Source: Actinocorallia sp039871655 (GTDB lineage: Bacteria > Actinomycetota > Actinomycetes > Streptosporangiales > Streptosporangiaceae). Taken from it: DNA of 64,000 nt. Below, piece after piece: positions 16,988 to 24,794 of the stretch (position 1 is the first letter of the stretch; every line of letters begins with the position of its first letter). Under the pieces are notes generated by a model. The model was not told the origin of the DNA, did no database searches, and worked only from the letters and a program-made list of their open reading frames with translations. The stretch is taken from contig NZ_JBDPLZ010000002.1 of NCBI RefSeq assembly GCF_039871655.1, positions 682,001-746,000 on the forward strand, read 5' to 3'. The position numbers and the translations under genes were made by a program.

Positions 16988-18625
16988 ATGGCTGACACAT
17001 CCCTGCCCAAGGCGGTCTCCGGGCCGCTGAACCACATCGACGACAGGCTGGGTTCGAGTAACTTCCTCAAGCGGAACGTCAAGAAGGTCTTCCCGGACCA
17101 CTGGTCGTTCCTGCTCGGCGAGATCGCGCTCTACTCGTTCATCATCCTGCTGCTGACCGGCACCTTCCTCACACTCTGGTTCAAGCCGAGCATGCTCGAG
17201 GTGCACTACGACGGCTCCTACGAGCCGCTCAAGACGGTGCTGATGTCCGAGGCGTACGCCTCGACCCTGCACATCAGCTTCGACGTCCGCGGCGGTCTGC
17301 TCATGCGGCAGATCCACCACTGGGCGGCCCTGCTGTTCATGGCGTCCCTGATGGCGCACATGCTGCGGGTGTTCTTCACCGGCGCCTACCGCAAGCCGCG
17401 CGAGTTCAACTGGTTCATCGGCCTGGGCCTGTTCACGCTGGGCATGCTCGAGGGCCTGTTCGGCTACTCGCTGCCGGACGACCTGCTGTCGGGCACCGGT
17501 CTGCGCATCACCCAGGGTGTGCTCGAGGCGATTCCGCTGGTGGGCACCTACGGGTACATGTTCCTGTTCGGCGGGGAATTCCCCGGCGAGGACATCATCC
17601 CCAGGATGTTCACCCTGCACATCCTGCTGGTCCCCGGCATCATCCTGGCGCTGATCACCGCGCACATGATGATCATGTGGCACCAGAAGCACACCCAGAT
17701 GCCGGGCACCGGCGGCACCGAGCAGAAGGTGACGGGCTACCCGTTCTACCCGGTCTTCCTGGGCAAGAGCGGCGCCTACTTCCTGTTCACCTTCGCGGTG
17801 CTGGCGCTGATGGGCACCTTCGCGCAGATCAACCCGGTCTGGCTGTTCGGCCCGTACGACCCGTCGGCGATCTCCGCCGCCTCCCAACCCGACTTCTACA
17901 TGGGTCTGCTGGAAGGTTCGCTGCGGCTCATGCCGCCGTGGGAGATCGTGCTCTTCGGGCACACGCTCAGCCTGAGCGTGCTGATCCCGGCGCTGGTGCC
18001 GCTGGGCCTGGTGTTCACGGGCGCGGCGATCTGGCCCTGGCTGGAGCGCTGGATCACCGGCGACCACCGGTACCACCACGTCAACGACCGCCCGCGCAAC
18101 GCGCCGACCCGCACCAGCGCCGGCATGGCGATGATCACGTTCTACGGCCTGCTCTGGCTGGCCGGCGCGAACGACGTCATCTCCGAGAGGTTCCACGTGT
18201 CGCTGTACGCCACGACGTGGTTCTTCCGGTTCGCCATCTTCATCGGCCCGGTCCTGGCGTTCATCATCACCAAGCGGATCTGCCTGGGCCTCCAGCGCAG
18301 CGACGCCGCGACGATGGCGCACGGCTACGAGGCCGGCATCATCACGATGAGCCCCGAGGGCAAGTTCGAGGAGGTGCACCGGGTCCCCTCCGCCGCGGAG
18401 ATCGCCAAGATCACCTCCAAGGAGGAGCCGCGCCCGCCGCTGCCCGCGGTGGACGCCAACGGGGTGCCGGCCAAGGGTTCCAAGGGCCCGATCGGCCACC
18501 TGCGGACCCGGCTGAACATGTGGTGGAACTCCGACTCGATCCCGATCGAGGGCGACGGCCACCCGCACGAGCACCACGAGAAGGAGCTCGTCGAGGACGA
18601 GAGCCGCAAGGAGCTCACCCGCTGA
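16988..18625 (+). CDS. qcrB: Cytochrome b subunit of the bc1 complex
   Basis: A 545-residue cytochrome b with eight predicted helices and the long C-terminal cytoplasmic extension typical of actinobacteria. Heme ligands are the paired His in QIHHWAALLFMASLMAHMLR and in FTLHILLVPGIILALITAHM. The PEF-type quinol-site loop region is present after residue 260. The final ~100 residues are hydrophilic, with a His/Glu-rich end (HPHEHHEKELVEDE). The ATG at 16988 directly follows qcrA. It is the last gene of the cluster and ends at a strong hairpin next to the IS element. Confidence 0.96.
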   Translation: MADTSLPKAVSGPLNHIDDRLGSSNFLKRNVKKVFPDHWSFLLGEIALYSFIILLLTGTFLTLWFKPSMLEVHYDGSYEPLKTVLMSEAYASTLHISFDVRGGLLMRQIHHWAALLFMASLMAHMLRVFFTGAYRKPREFNWFIGLGLFTLGMLEGLFGYSLPDDLLSGTGLRITQGVLEAIPLVGTYGYMFLFGGEFPGEDIIPRMFTLHILLVPGIILALITAHMMIMWHQKHTQMPGTGGTEQKVTGYPFYPVFLGKSGAYFLFTFAVLALMGTFAQINPVWLFGPYDPSAISAASQPDFYMGLLEGSLRLMPPWEIVLFGHTLSLSVLIPALVPLGLVFTGAAIWPWLERWITGDHRYHHVNDRPRNAPTRTSAGMAMITFYGLLWLAGANDVISERFHVSLYATTWFFRFAIFIGPVLAFIITKRICLGLQRSDAATMAHGYEAGIITMSPEGKFEEVHRVPSAAEIAKITSKEEPRPPLPAVDANGVPAKGSKGPIGHLRTRLNMWWNSDSIPIEGDGHPHEHHEKELVEDESRKELTR

Positions 18626-18647
18626 GGCGAGGTTGCCACACGACCGC

Positions 18648-18689
18648 CGAGAGGGAGCCCGTCACCGGAAGGTGGCGGGCTCCCTCTCG
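18648..18689 (+). terminator. Terminator of the ctaE-qcrCAB operon
   Basis: CGAGAGGGAGCCCG and its complement with an inner TCACC/GGTGG stem and GGAA loop, 23 bases past the qcrB stop. The degenerate tnpA frame reads into it from the other side. Confidence 0.85.
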
Positions 18690-19194
18690 TTCGTCCGGGG
18701 TGCGGCGGCGTCGGCTACCGAGGTGCGGGCCAGTGCTCCGGCCTTCAGGCCGGGGGTGAAGGCCCGGGTGGGAGGGCCGCCGGATCCGAGCGTGCTCTCA
18801 CCGGGTCTGTGCTGCTGCTCGATGTACTGGCGCAGGGCGCTGAGTGGTGCGCCGCCGACCGACCCGGCGAGGCAGGAGCCCGGCCACGGTTTGTTCGCCC
18901 GCCGGTAGCGGCGGGCCGGGTCGGGGAGTTCGGTGCGCATCCTGGGGGAGGAGACGCCCTTGAGGGAGTTCGCCAGCCGGGACAGGGCGATCTTGGGCGG
19001 GAGGTTTACCGGCAGGTGCACGTGGTCGTTTTCGCCGTTGAACTCCGCCGGGTCGGTCTCGAAGTCCGCGCGCACCTCTCGAATGATCTCCTCCAGCCGC
19101 TCCGGATGCCGACCGGTGAAGACCGGGTGCCGGTACTCGGCGGCGGGGATCCCGGGGCGTGGAGCGCGGAAATACGGCACCCACCAGCCTCCAT
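18662..19194 (-). pseudogene. tnpA: IS200-type HUH transposase, frameshifted
   Basis: The frame holds recognisable TnpA blocks: YRHPVFTGRHPERLEEI, FNGENDHVHLPVN (HUH pair), LANSLKGVSS, LAGSVGGAPLSALRQYIEQQ with the catalytic Tyr. The segment between ISALHA and EYRHPVF should encode the first beta strand (AHLVFVTKYR in relatives), but the frame changes there, consistent with a one-base loss near 19130-19150. The natural stop after IEQQ-RP is also missing, so the frame runs on through the left hairpin into the qcrB terminator. It is unlikely to be active. A longer, in-frame but unrelated N-terminus starts at 19216. Confidence 0.75.
18738..18753. repeat. Left-end hairpin of the IS element
   Basis: CCGGCC, TTCA loop, GGCCGG. 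Its loop matches that of the right-end hairpin, fitting recognition by an IS200/IS605 transposase. Confidence 0.65.
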
Positions 19195-19236
19195 GCCTCA
19201 GCGTAGCCGATCGCAAACAGATGGTAAGGTCTGGGT

Positions 19237-20448
19237 GTGCAGCTCCGTTACAACTTCCGGCTCTACCCGACTCCGGGTCAGCGGCAAGCGCTGGCCAGGG
19301 CGTTCGGGTGCGCGCGGGTGGTGTTCAACGACGGGCTGCGCGCCCGGCGGGATGCGCACGCGGCCGGGCGGCCGTACCTCTCGGATGTGGAGTTGTCCAG
19401 GCTGGTCATCACCGCGGCCAAGCACACCGAGGAGCGGGCGTGGCTGGGCGAGGTCTCCGCCGTCGTCCTCCAGCAGGCCTTGGCCGACCTGAACGCCGCC
19501 TACCGGAACTTCTTCGCCTCCCTCACTGGCAGGCGCAAGGGCCCGAAGGTCGCCCCGCCGAGGTACCGGTCCCGCAAGGATGCCCGGCAGGCGGTGCGGT
19601 TCACCAGGAACGCCCGGTTCGCGCTCACGGCGGGCGGGAGGCTGCGCCTGCCGAAGGTCGGGGACGTCGAGGTCCGCTGGTCGCGGGACCTGCCCTCGGA
19701 GCCTTCATCGGTCACCGTCGTCAAGGACGCGGCGGATCGGTACTACGCCTCGTTCGTCGTCCAGACCTGCGATGAGCTGCTGCCGCCGGTGGAGGCGGAG
19801 GTGGGGATCGATCTGGGGCTGGCGTCGTTCGCGGTCTGCTCGGACGGGACCGTGATCGACAACCCGCGCGTGCTGCGCCGTGCTGAGCGGCGGTTGAAGA
19901 AGGCGCAGCAGGCCCTCTCCCGCAAAGCCAAGGGCTCGGCGAACCGGGCCAAGGCCCGTGCCCGCGTCGCGAAACTCCACGCGAGGGTGGCCGACACCCG
20001 CCGGGACTTCGCGCACCAGCTCTCCACACGCATCATCCGCGACAACCAAGCGGTATACGTGGAAGACCTGTGCGTCACCGGCCTGGCCCGCACCCGGCTG
20101 GCCAAGTCCGTGCACGACGCGGGCTGGTCGGCGTTCGTGAACATGCTGGAGTACAAGGCCGCCCGCCACGGGCGTTACTTCGCGAAGATCGGCAGGTTCG
20201 AGCCCACCAGCCAGGTGTGCTCGGCGTGCGGGGCCAAGGACGGGCCCAAGCCCCTGCACGTGAGGGAATGGACCTGCGCCGCCTGCGACACCGTCCACGA
20301 CCGGGACGTCAACGCCGCGAGAAACATCCTGGCCGCCGGACGGGCGGACAGACCAAACGCCTGTGGAGCGCAGGTAAGACCGGGAGCAGTCCCGGCACCG
20401 CGCGGCGAAGCAGGAACCCACTCCAAGCTCACACCCGCACGGGTGTAG
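19237..20448 (+). CDS. tnpB: TnpB RNA-guided nuclease of IS605-type element
   Basis: A 403-residue TnpB, ancestor-type of Cas12, which uses an omega-RNA to cut DNA next to a short adjacent motif. The RuvC triad is intact: Asp in VGIDLGLASFAVCSDG (near 188), Glu in AVYVEDLCVTGLAR (near 275) and Asp in HDRDVNAARNILA (near 359). The Cys4 zinc ribbon is CSACG...CAAC (near 328-348). The N-terminal helix-turn-helix region (YPTPGQRQALARAFGCARVVFND) is complete. The GTG at 19237 lies six bases after a TAAGGT box, fitting leaderless expression. Unlike tnpA it shows no damage, so it may still be functional. Confidence 0.92.
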   Translation: MQLRYNFRLYPTPGQRQALARAFGCARVVFNDGLRARRDAHAAGRPYLSDVELSRLVITAAKHTEERAWLGEVSAVVLQQALADLNAAYRNFFASLTGRRKGPKVAPPRYRSRKDARQAVRFTRNARFALTAGGRLRLPKVGDVEVRWSRDLPSEPSSVTVVKDAADRYYASFVVQTCDELLPPVEAEVGIDLGLASFAVCSDGTVIDNPRVLRRAERRLKKAQQALSRKAKGSANRAKARARVAKLHARVADTRRDFAHQLSTRIIRDNQAVYVEDLCVTGLARTRLAKSVHDAGWSAFVNMLEYKAARHGRYFAKIGRFEPTSQVCSACGAKDGPKPLHVREWTCAACDTVHDRDVNAARNILAAGRADRPNACGAQVRPGAVPAPRGEAGTHSKLTPARV

Positions 20449-20490
20449 CAGGGGAGAATCCCCTGCCCTTCAAGGCGGGGAGGACGTCAA
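20345..20490 (+). ncRNA. Predicted omega-RNA scaffold of tnpB, guide starting at 20491
   Basis: The last ~100 bases of tnpB plus the right end form a GC-rich, hairpin-dense region (for example GACCGGGAGCAGTCCCGGC near 20380-20398, and the right-end hairpin 20460-20480). In characterised TnpB systems the omega-RNA spans exactly this part and the guide is the host sequence just past the right tip. Here the guide would begin TCCTCGGGCAGGCCC, antisense to the end of the Lrp-type gene. Boundaries are estimated by analogy. Confidence 0.6.
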
Positions 20491-20771
20491 TCCTCGGGCA
20501 GGCCCAGGGAGAACATCGACTCCAGGTCGTGCTGGGAGTAGGTGCGGAAGGCGATGTGGGTGTCGGTGTGCACCACACCGGGGACCTTGCTGATCCGTCC
20601 CGGGATGACCTCGGCCAGCTCGTCATGGTGCCGCACCCGCACCATGGCCAGGAGGTCGTGGTCGCCGGTGATGGAGTAGACCTCGCTGACGCCCTCCAGT
20701 TTCACGATCGCCTCGGCGACCTCGTTGATCTGGTCCACCTCGGTCTGGATGAGCACGATCGCGGTTATCAA
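20487..20771 (-). CDS. Lrp/AsnC ligand-binding (RAM) domain protein without DNA-binding domain
   Basis: A 94-residue stand-alone RAM/ACT-like domain (ITAIVLIQTEVDQI...FRTYSQHDLESMFSLGLPED), the effector-binding half of Lrp-type regulators, lacking a helix-turn-helix. Such proteins occur beside the cytochrome bc1 genes in Streptomyces, to my recollection. The start is TTG at 20771, with AAGGAG eight bases upstream. The final base of the last codon and the TGA stop lie in the TCAA tip of the IS element, so the insertion occurred exactly at the gene's end without changing its length noticeably. It may bind an amino acid and partner another regulator. Confidence 0.88.
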   Translation of the reverse strand: MITAIVLIQTEVDQINEVAEAIVKLEGVSEVYSITGDHDLLAMVRVRHHDELAEVIPGRISKVPGVVHTDTHIAFRTYSQHDLESMFSLGLPED

Positions 20772-20811
20772 GGCGATTCTCCTTCTATGGCGACTTCGCG
20801 GTCTTTCGAGC

Positions 20812-21564
20812 CTAACGGCGGCCGGGCAGGGCGGCCGCGCGCCGGGCCGCCCTGGGGGAGCGGGCCAGCAGCCCCAGGAGGGCGCCCGCGACGAAGCCGT
20901 AGATGTGCGCCACGTAGGCGACGCCGTCGGCCTCGCCGAGGCTGAACCACTGCAGGACGAAGAACTGGCCGAGCAGCACCCAGGCGGGCAGCCGGAACGG
21001 GATGATCCCGGAGACCAGGGCGATGGTGCGCGAGCGCGGGTACATGACCAGGTGGGAGCCCAGCACGCCCGCGACGGCGCCGGAGGCGCCGATGAGGGGC
21101 ACCGTGGAGTCGGGGTAGGTGACGGCGAAGCCGTAGGCGGCCACCAGCCCGCAGCCCAGGTAGAAGAGCAGGAAGCGCAGCCTGCCCAGCCTGTCCTCGG
21201 TGGCCTGCCCGAAGACGAACAGGTAGATCATGTTGCCGAGCAGGTGCAGCCAGCCGCTGTGCAGGAACATGGAGGTGAAGGCGGACAGCAGGGGGTTCTT
21301 GCCCGCCACCTCCGTTTCCTCCAGCCCGCAGGTGACGACCACGACGCCCGGCAGCGGGACCGGCTCGTTGTCGGTCAGCTCCTGCGGGACGGCGCCGTAC
21401 TCCCGGATGAAGACCGCCTGGTCGCAGATCTGCTCGCGCTGGCTGCCGTAGGAGTTCCCGAAGGTCGCCATCGGGGTCATCAGGAAGATCAGGAAGTTGA
21501 ACGCGATGAGCGCGTAGGTGACGAGCGGGGCCCGCCGGGTGGGCTGGTTGTCATACAGGGGCAT
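20812..21564 (-). CDS. Rhomboid-family intramembrane serine protease
   Basis: A 250-residue polytopic protein with seven hydrophobic segments. Rhomboids cleave transmembrane substrates inside the bilayer. The catalytic Ser is in LIGASGAVAGVLGSHL (near 156) and the His in YVAHIYGFVAGALLG (near 220); FLHSGWLHLLGNMIYLFVFG is the conserved loop-1/helix-2 block. A loop of about 45 residues with two Cys (EQICDQ, VVTCGLEE) follows the first helix. The ATG at 21564 is favoured over longer frames. It overlaps the 3' end of the exonuclease gene by 14 bases, so the two are co-transcribed. Confidence 0.9.
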   Translation of the reverse strand: MPLYDNQPTRRAPLVTYALIAFNFLIFLMTPMATFGNSYGSQREQICDQAVFIREYGAVPQELTDNEPVPLPGVVVVTCGLEETEVAGKNPLLSAFTSMFLHSGWLHLLGNMIYLFVFGQATEDRLGRLRFLLFYLGCGLVAAYGFAVTYPDSTVPLIGASGAVAGVLGSHLVMYPRSRTIALVSGIIPFRLPAWVLLGQFFVLQWFSLGEADGVAYVAHIYGFVAGALLGLLARSPRAARRAAALPGRR

Positions 21565-23290
21565 CGCCACGACGGCCAGCGTAGGGCTTCGGCTCCTGAT
21601 AAGCACCTTCTATCCACGCCCTCAGCCGCTCCGCGCCGCCCGCCGGGCAGCTCCACACGCCGTCCACCAGGACCAGCCGCGCGCCGGGGGAGTCCAGCCA
21701 GCGCAGCAGGCACTCCATCTCCTCGCAGGAGGCGGTGTAGCGGCGGCCGGGCTCGGGCAGGACGGTCTGCGCGGTGGCCGTGCAGGCCTCCACGTAGGGC
21801 CCGTAGACGGTGGCGTGCGGCGGAATGACGCTGGTGGCCGCGAGCCTGCCGTGCCGCACGACCGCCAGCTCCCAGCCGCCGTCGAAGCCGGGACGGGCGG
21901 CCACCAGCTCGGGGAGGTCCGCCAGGGCCGCCAGCCGCTGGAACCGCCCGGAGGCCCGCAGGAAGGCGGCGAGCCGGTCGCGCTGGACGGCGGCCTCCTC
22001 GTAGCGCAGTTCGGCGGCGAGGCGCTCGATCCTGTCCTGCACCGCGGCGACGACGGGGTGGACGTCCCGGGCCATCATCTCCCGGACCGAGTCGACGTGC
22101 CGGGCGTACTCCTCGTCGCTCTCGCGGCCCTCGCAGGGGGCGCCGCACCGGCCCAGTTCGGCCAGGGCGCAGGAGTAGGCCTTGCCCTCGGCGATCCGGC
22201 GCGGCGTGAGAGGCTGGGCGCACTGGCGCAGCCTGGTGGCCTCCCGCAGGGCCTCACGCGCCTCCTCGGCGACCCGTCCCGAGGAGAAGGGCCCGATGTA
22301 GGCGCAGCCGTCGTCGCGGCACTCGCGGACGACGGAGAGCCGGGGGAAGGCCTCGTCGGTGAGCTTGAGCCACAGGGCGCGTTCGGGGAACTTGGAGCGG
22401 CGGTTGTAGCGCGGTTTGTGCTCGGCGATGAGCCGCAGCTCGCGGATCTCGGCCTCCAGCCCGGTGGCGCAGGGAATGGTGCGCACCCGTTCGGCGATGC
22501 CGACCATCTCGCGGATGCGCTTGCGGGTCTCCCCGGCGGTGAAGTACGAGCGCACCCGGCTGCGGAGGTCGCCGCTCTTGCCGATGTAGAGGATGTCGCC
22601 CCGGTGGTCCTCGAAGAAGTACACGCCGGGCCCCGACGGCACGTCGTCGGCCAGGTGGCGTTTGGCCTGCTGCTGCGGGGAGGGGGCGCGGGCGAAGCTC
22701 CTGGCCTCCTCCAGGGAGGTGACGCCGAAGGCGCCGAGCCGCTCGAACAGCCCGTGCAGCACGTCCACGGTGGCGCGGGCGTCGGCCAGCGCCCGGTGGT
22801 TGGGCTTGGTGGGGGTGCCGAAGAACCGGGCGAGGGTCTCCAGTCTGCGGTTGGGCACCTCCTCGCGGGTGAGGACGCGCCGCGCGAGGTCGACGGTGTC
22901 GAGCACGGGGAAGGCGGGCCAGGGGTGGCCCAGCCGGGCGCAGGCGGCCTTGAGGAAGCCGATGTCGAAGGGCGCGTTGTGCGCCACCAGAACGCAGCCG
23001 CGGGCGAACTCCAGGAAGGTGGGGACGACCTCGGCCACCGCGGGGGCGCCCACCAGCATCTGCTGGGTGATCCCGGTGAGGACGGTGATGTGGGGCGGGA
23101 CCGGCAGCCCGCAGTCGACCAGGGTGGCCAGCTCGCCGACGATCTCGCCGCCGCGGACCTTGACCGCCCCGATCTCGGTGATCCCCGAGTCCGCGGGCGA
23201 CCCGCCGGTGGTCTCCAGGTCGACCACGACGAAGGTCGCCTCGCTGAGCGGGGTGCCGAGATCGTCGAGGCTGCCTTGAACGGAACGCAT
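21551..23290 (-). CDS. DEDD exonuclease fused to GIY-YIG (UvrC/Cho-like) nuclease
   Basis: A 579-residue fusion. Residues ~15-180 form a DnaQ-like 3'-5' exonuclease: FVVVDLETTGGS (DxE), LVAHNAPFDIGFL, and HRALADARATVDVL for the third and fourth acidic residues. Residues ~215-300 are a GIY-YIG domain: GPGVYFFEDHRGDILYIGKS with Arg in LRSRVRSYF and Glu in GLEAEIRELRLI. The remainder is UvrC-like, including Cys-rich AELGRCGAPCEGR and a UvrB-interaction-like ELRYEEAAVQRDRL. This is the arrangement recalled for Rv2191. It probably acts in DNA repair at incised lesions. The ATG is at 23290. Confidence 0.92.
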   Translation of the reverse strand: MRSVQGSLDDLGTPLSEATFVVVDLETTGGSPADSGITEIGAVKVRGGEIVGELATLVDCGLPVPPHITVLTGITQQMLVGAPAVAEVVPTFLEFARGCVLVAHNAPFDIGFLKAACARLGHPWPAFPVLDTVDLARRVLTREEVPNRRLETLARFFGTPTKPNHRALADARATVDVLHGLFERLGAFGVTSLEEARSFARAPSPQQQAKRHLADDVPSGPGVYFFEDHRGDILYIGKSGDLRSRVRSYFTAGETRKRIREMVGIAERVRTIPCATGLEAEIRELRLIAEHKPRYNRRSKFPERALWLKLTDEAFPRLSVVRECRDDGCAYIGPFSSGRVAEEAREALREATRLRQCAQPLTPRRIAEGKAYSCALAELGRCGAPCEGRESDEEYARHVDSVREMMARDVHPVVAAVQDRIERLAAELRYEEAAVQRDRLAAFLRASGRFQRLAALADLPELVAARPGFDGGWELAVVRHGRLAATSVIPPHATVYGPYVEACTATAQTVLPEPGRRYTASCEEMECLLRWLDSPGARLVLVDGVWSCPAGGAERLRAWIEGAYQEPKPYAGRRGDAPV

Positions 23291-23348
23291 GCTCGGCACC
23301 GTAGGCGCTCCGTGTGACAAAATCTGTACACACGGAAGGAGCAGGACG

Positions 23349-24659
23349 ATCACCTCGGACGAAAGCCTCAAGCAACCGCTTCCCGAAGCGGTGCGCCAGT
23401 ACGTGGTCGAGGTGGCCGCGGAGGTGCTCGGCAAGCTCGCGGCCGAGGAGATCCCGGTGCCCCTGCGGCGGGTGGCGAAGTTCCGCCCGCAGAGCCGGGC
23501 CAGGCAGGGCGCGGTGCCGATCGCCGCCCAGCTGGAGCGCGACGCCGACTTCCGGGCCAGGGTGACGGCGCCGTTGCGCGAGGGCCAGCCGGAGCTGGTG
23601 GCGGCCCTGGAGGCGGGGGAGCCGCCCGCCGCCGCGGATCCGGTGCGGCTGGCTGCGCTGGCCTACCTGCTGCGCCCCGAGGGCTGGGCGTCCTACGTGG
23701 AGACGGCGCGGGCCGAGCTGGAGCGTTCGCTGAAGGCGGCCCACGAGGCCGAGGCCGCCAGGACGGTCGCCGAGCTGAGGGAGCAGCTGGCCGAGGCCAG
23801 GGCGACCCGGGGCGGGGAGCTGGACAAGCTGCGCGGCGAGCTCAAGGACGCCAGGGGCGAGATCGCCGACCTGCGGCGCAAGCTCCATGAGGAGCGGCGG
23901 CGGACCAGGGAGGCCTCCGAGCGGCTGGCGGAGCTGGAGCGGGGCAGGGGAGCCGAGCGGGAGGAGCACCTGGCCGCCCTGGGCGGTCTGGAGAAGGAGC
24001 TCAGGACGCTGCGGGCCAAGCTGGTGTCGGCGGAGACGGCGTTGGAGGCCGGCCGCAAGGCCGCGCGCGAGGGCCGCAGCCTGGCCGACGTGCGGCTGCG
24101 GCTGCTGCTCGACACGCTGGTGGACGCCGCGCAGGGGGTGCGCAGGGAGCTGAACCTGCCCTCGGTGATCTCCAAGCCCGCCGATCACGTGAGCGGCGCC
24201 GAGGCGGCCCCGGCGGTCCCGGCGGGGCGCTCCCTGTCGGAGCAGGACGCCCAGCAGTTCAACGAGCTGCTCACGGTTCCGCAGGTTCATCTCATCGTCG
24301 ACGGCTACAACGTCACCAAGACCGGCTACGGCGAGCTTCCGCTGGCCGACCAGCGCAGCAGGCTGGTGAACGGGCTGGGCGGCCTCTACTCCCAGACCCA
24401 GGCGGAGATCACGGTGGTGTTCGACGGCGCCTCGCTGGACGGCCCGGTGGCGGTGCAGGCTCCGCGGGGGGTGCGGGTGCTCTTCAGCCGGCCGGGGCAG
24501 ATCGCGGACGAGCTGATCGCCGAGCTGGTGCGGGCCGAGCCGCCGGGCCGGCCCTTCGTGGTGGTCTCCTCCGACCAGGAGGTGGCCGCCTCGGCACGGC
24601 GCGCGGGGGGCAGGACGGCCACCGCGACGCTGCTGCTCAAGCGGCTCGGACGCTTCTGA
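23349..24659 (+). CDS. NYN-domain (YacP-like) putative ribonuclease with coiled coil; start codon unusual
   Basis: About 436 residues. An N-terminal helical region (LPEAVRQYVVEVAAEVLGKL...) leads into a long Glu/Arg coiled coil (about 125-255), then a C-terminal PIN-like NYN domain (about 295-436): VHLIVDGYNVTKTGYGELP, VVFDGASLDG, VVVSSDQEVAASARRAGG. NYN proteins are metal-dependent RNases. No ATG, GTG or TTG follows the AGGAG at 23337; ATC at 23349 is seven bases downstream and begins ITSDESLKQPLPEAV. The only upstream in-frame ATG (23289) overlaps the divergent start codon and precedes the ribosome site. The start therefore remains uncertain. Confidence 0.85.
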   Translation: MTSDESLKQPLPEAVRQYVVEVAAEVLGKLAAEEIPVPLRRVAKFRPQSRARQGAVPIAAQLERDADFRARVTAPLREGQPELVAALEAGEPPAAADPVRLAALAYLLRPEGWASYVETARAELERSLKAAHEAEAARTVAELREQLAEARATRGGELDKLRGELKDARGEIADLRRKLHEERRRTREASERLAELERGRGAEREEHLAALGGLEKELRTLRAKLVSAETALEAGRKAAREGRSLADVRLRLLLDTLVDAAQGVRRELNLPSVISKPADHVSGAEAAPAVPAGRSLSEQDAQQFNELLTVPQVHLIVDGYNVTKTGYGELPLADQRSRLVNGLGGLYSQTQAEITVVFDGASLDGPVAVQAPRGVRVLFSRPGQIADELIAELVRAEPPGRPFVVVSSDQEVAASARRAGGRTATATLLLKRLGRF

Positions 24660-24794
24660 GCGGTAGGCCCGTGCAGTGAGGGCCATGAAGGTTCTGAGAA
24701 AAGCGTGATTTATAGAGGTTTCGGTTGAGGAAGACCCCTCCCATCACTAAGGTCAACGGCTGACAAAGAACTTTCAGAAGGGCGTCCCCCAGCC

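Larger units (their letters stand above)
18700..20490 (+). mobile_element. IS200/IS605-family insertion sequence, full-length but with defective tnpA
   Basis: An element of about 1.8 kb with divergent tnpA (left, minus) and tnpB (right, plus), as in IS605. Imperfect-palindrome ends are present: CCGGCC-TTCA-GGCCGG at 18738-18753 on the left and CCCCTGCC...GGCGGGG at 20460-20480 on the right, both with TTCA in the loop. There are no terminal inverted repeats or target duplication, as expected for single-strand HUH transposition. The right tip is placed at TCAA (20487-20490) because the host gene resumes there. The left tip is uncertain, between the qcrB terminator and the left hairpin. Confidence 0.85.

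Noticed and set aside
18662..19216. tnpA as a functional IS200 transposase
   Set aside because: The first HUH strand is out of frame and the natural C-terminus is missing.
24660..24794. A third c-di-AMP riboswitch before the RipA-like gene
   Set aside because: None of the conserved GAGCCGGGGA or GTCAGCTAA blocks is present in the 135-base leader.
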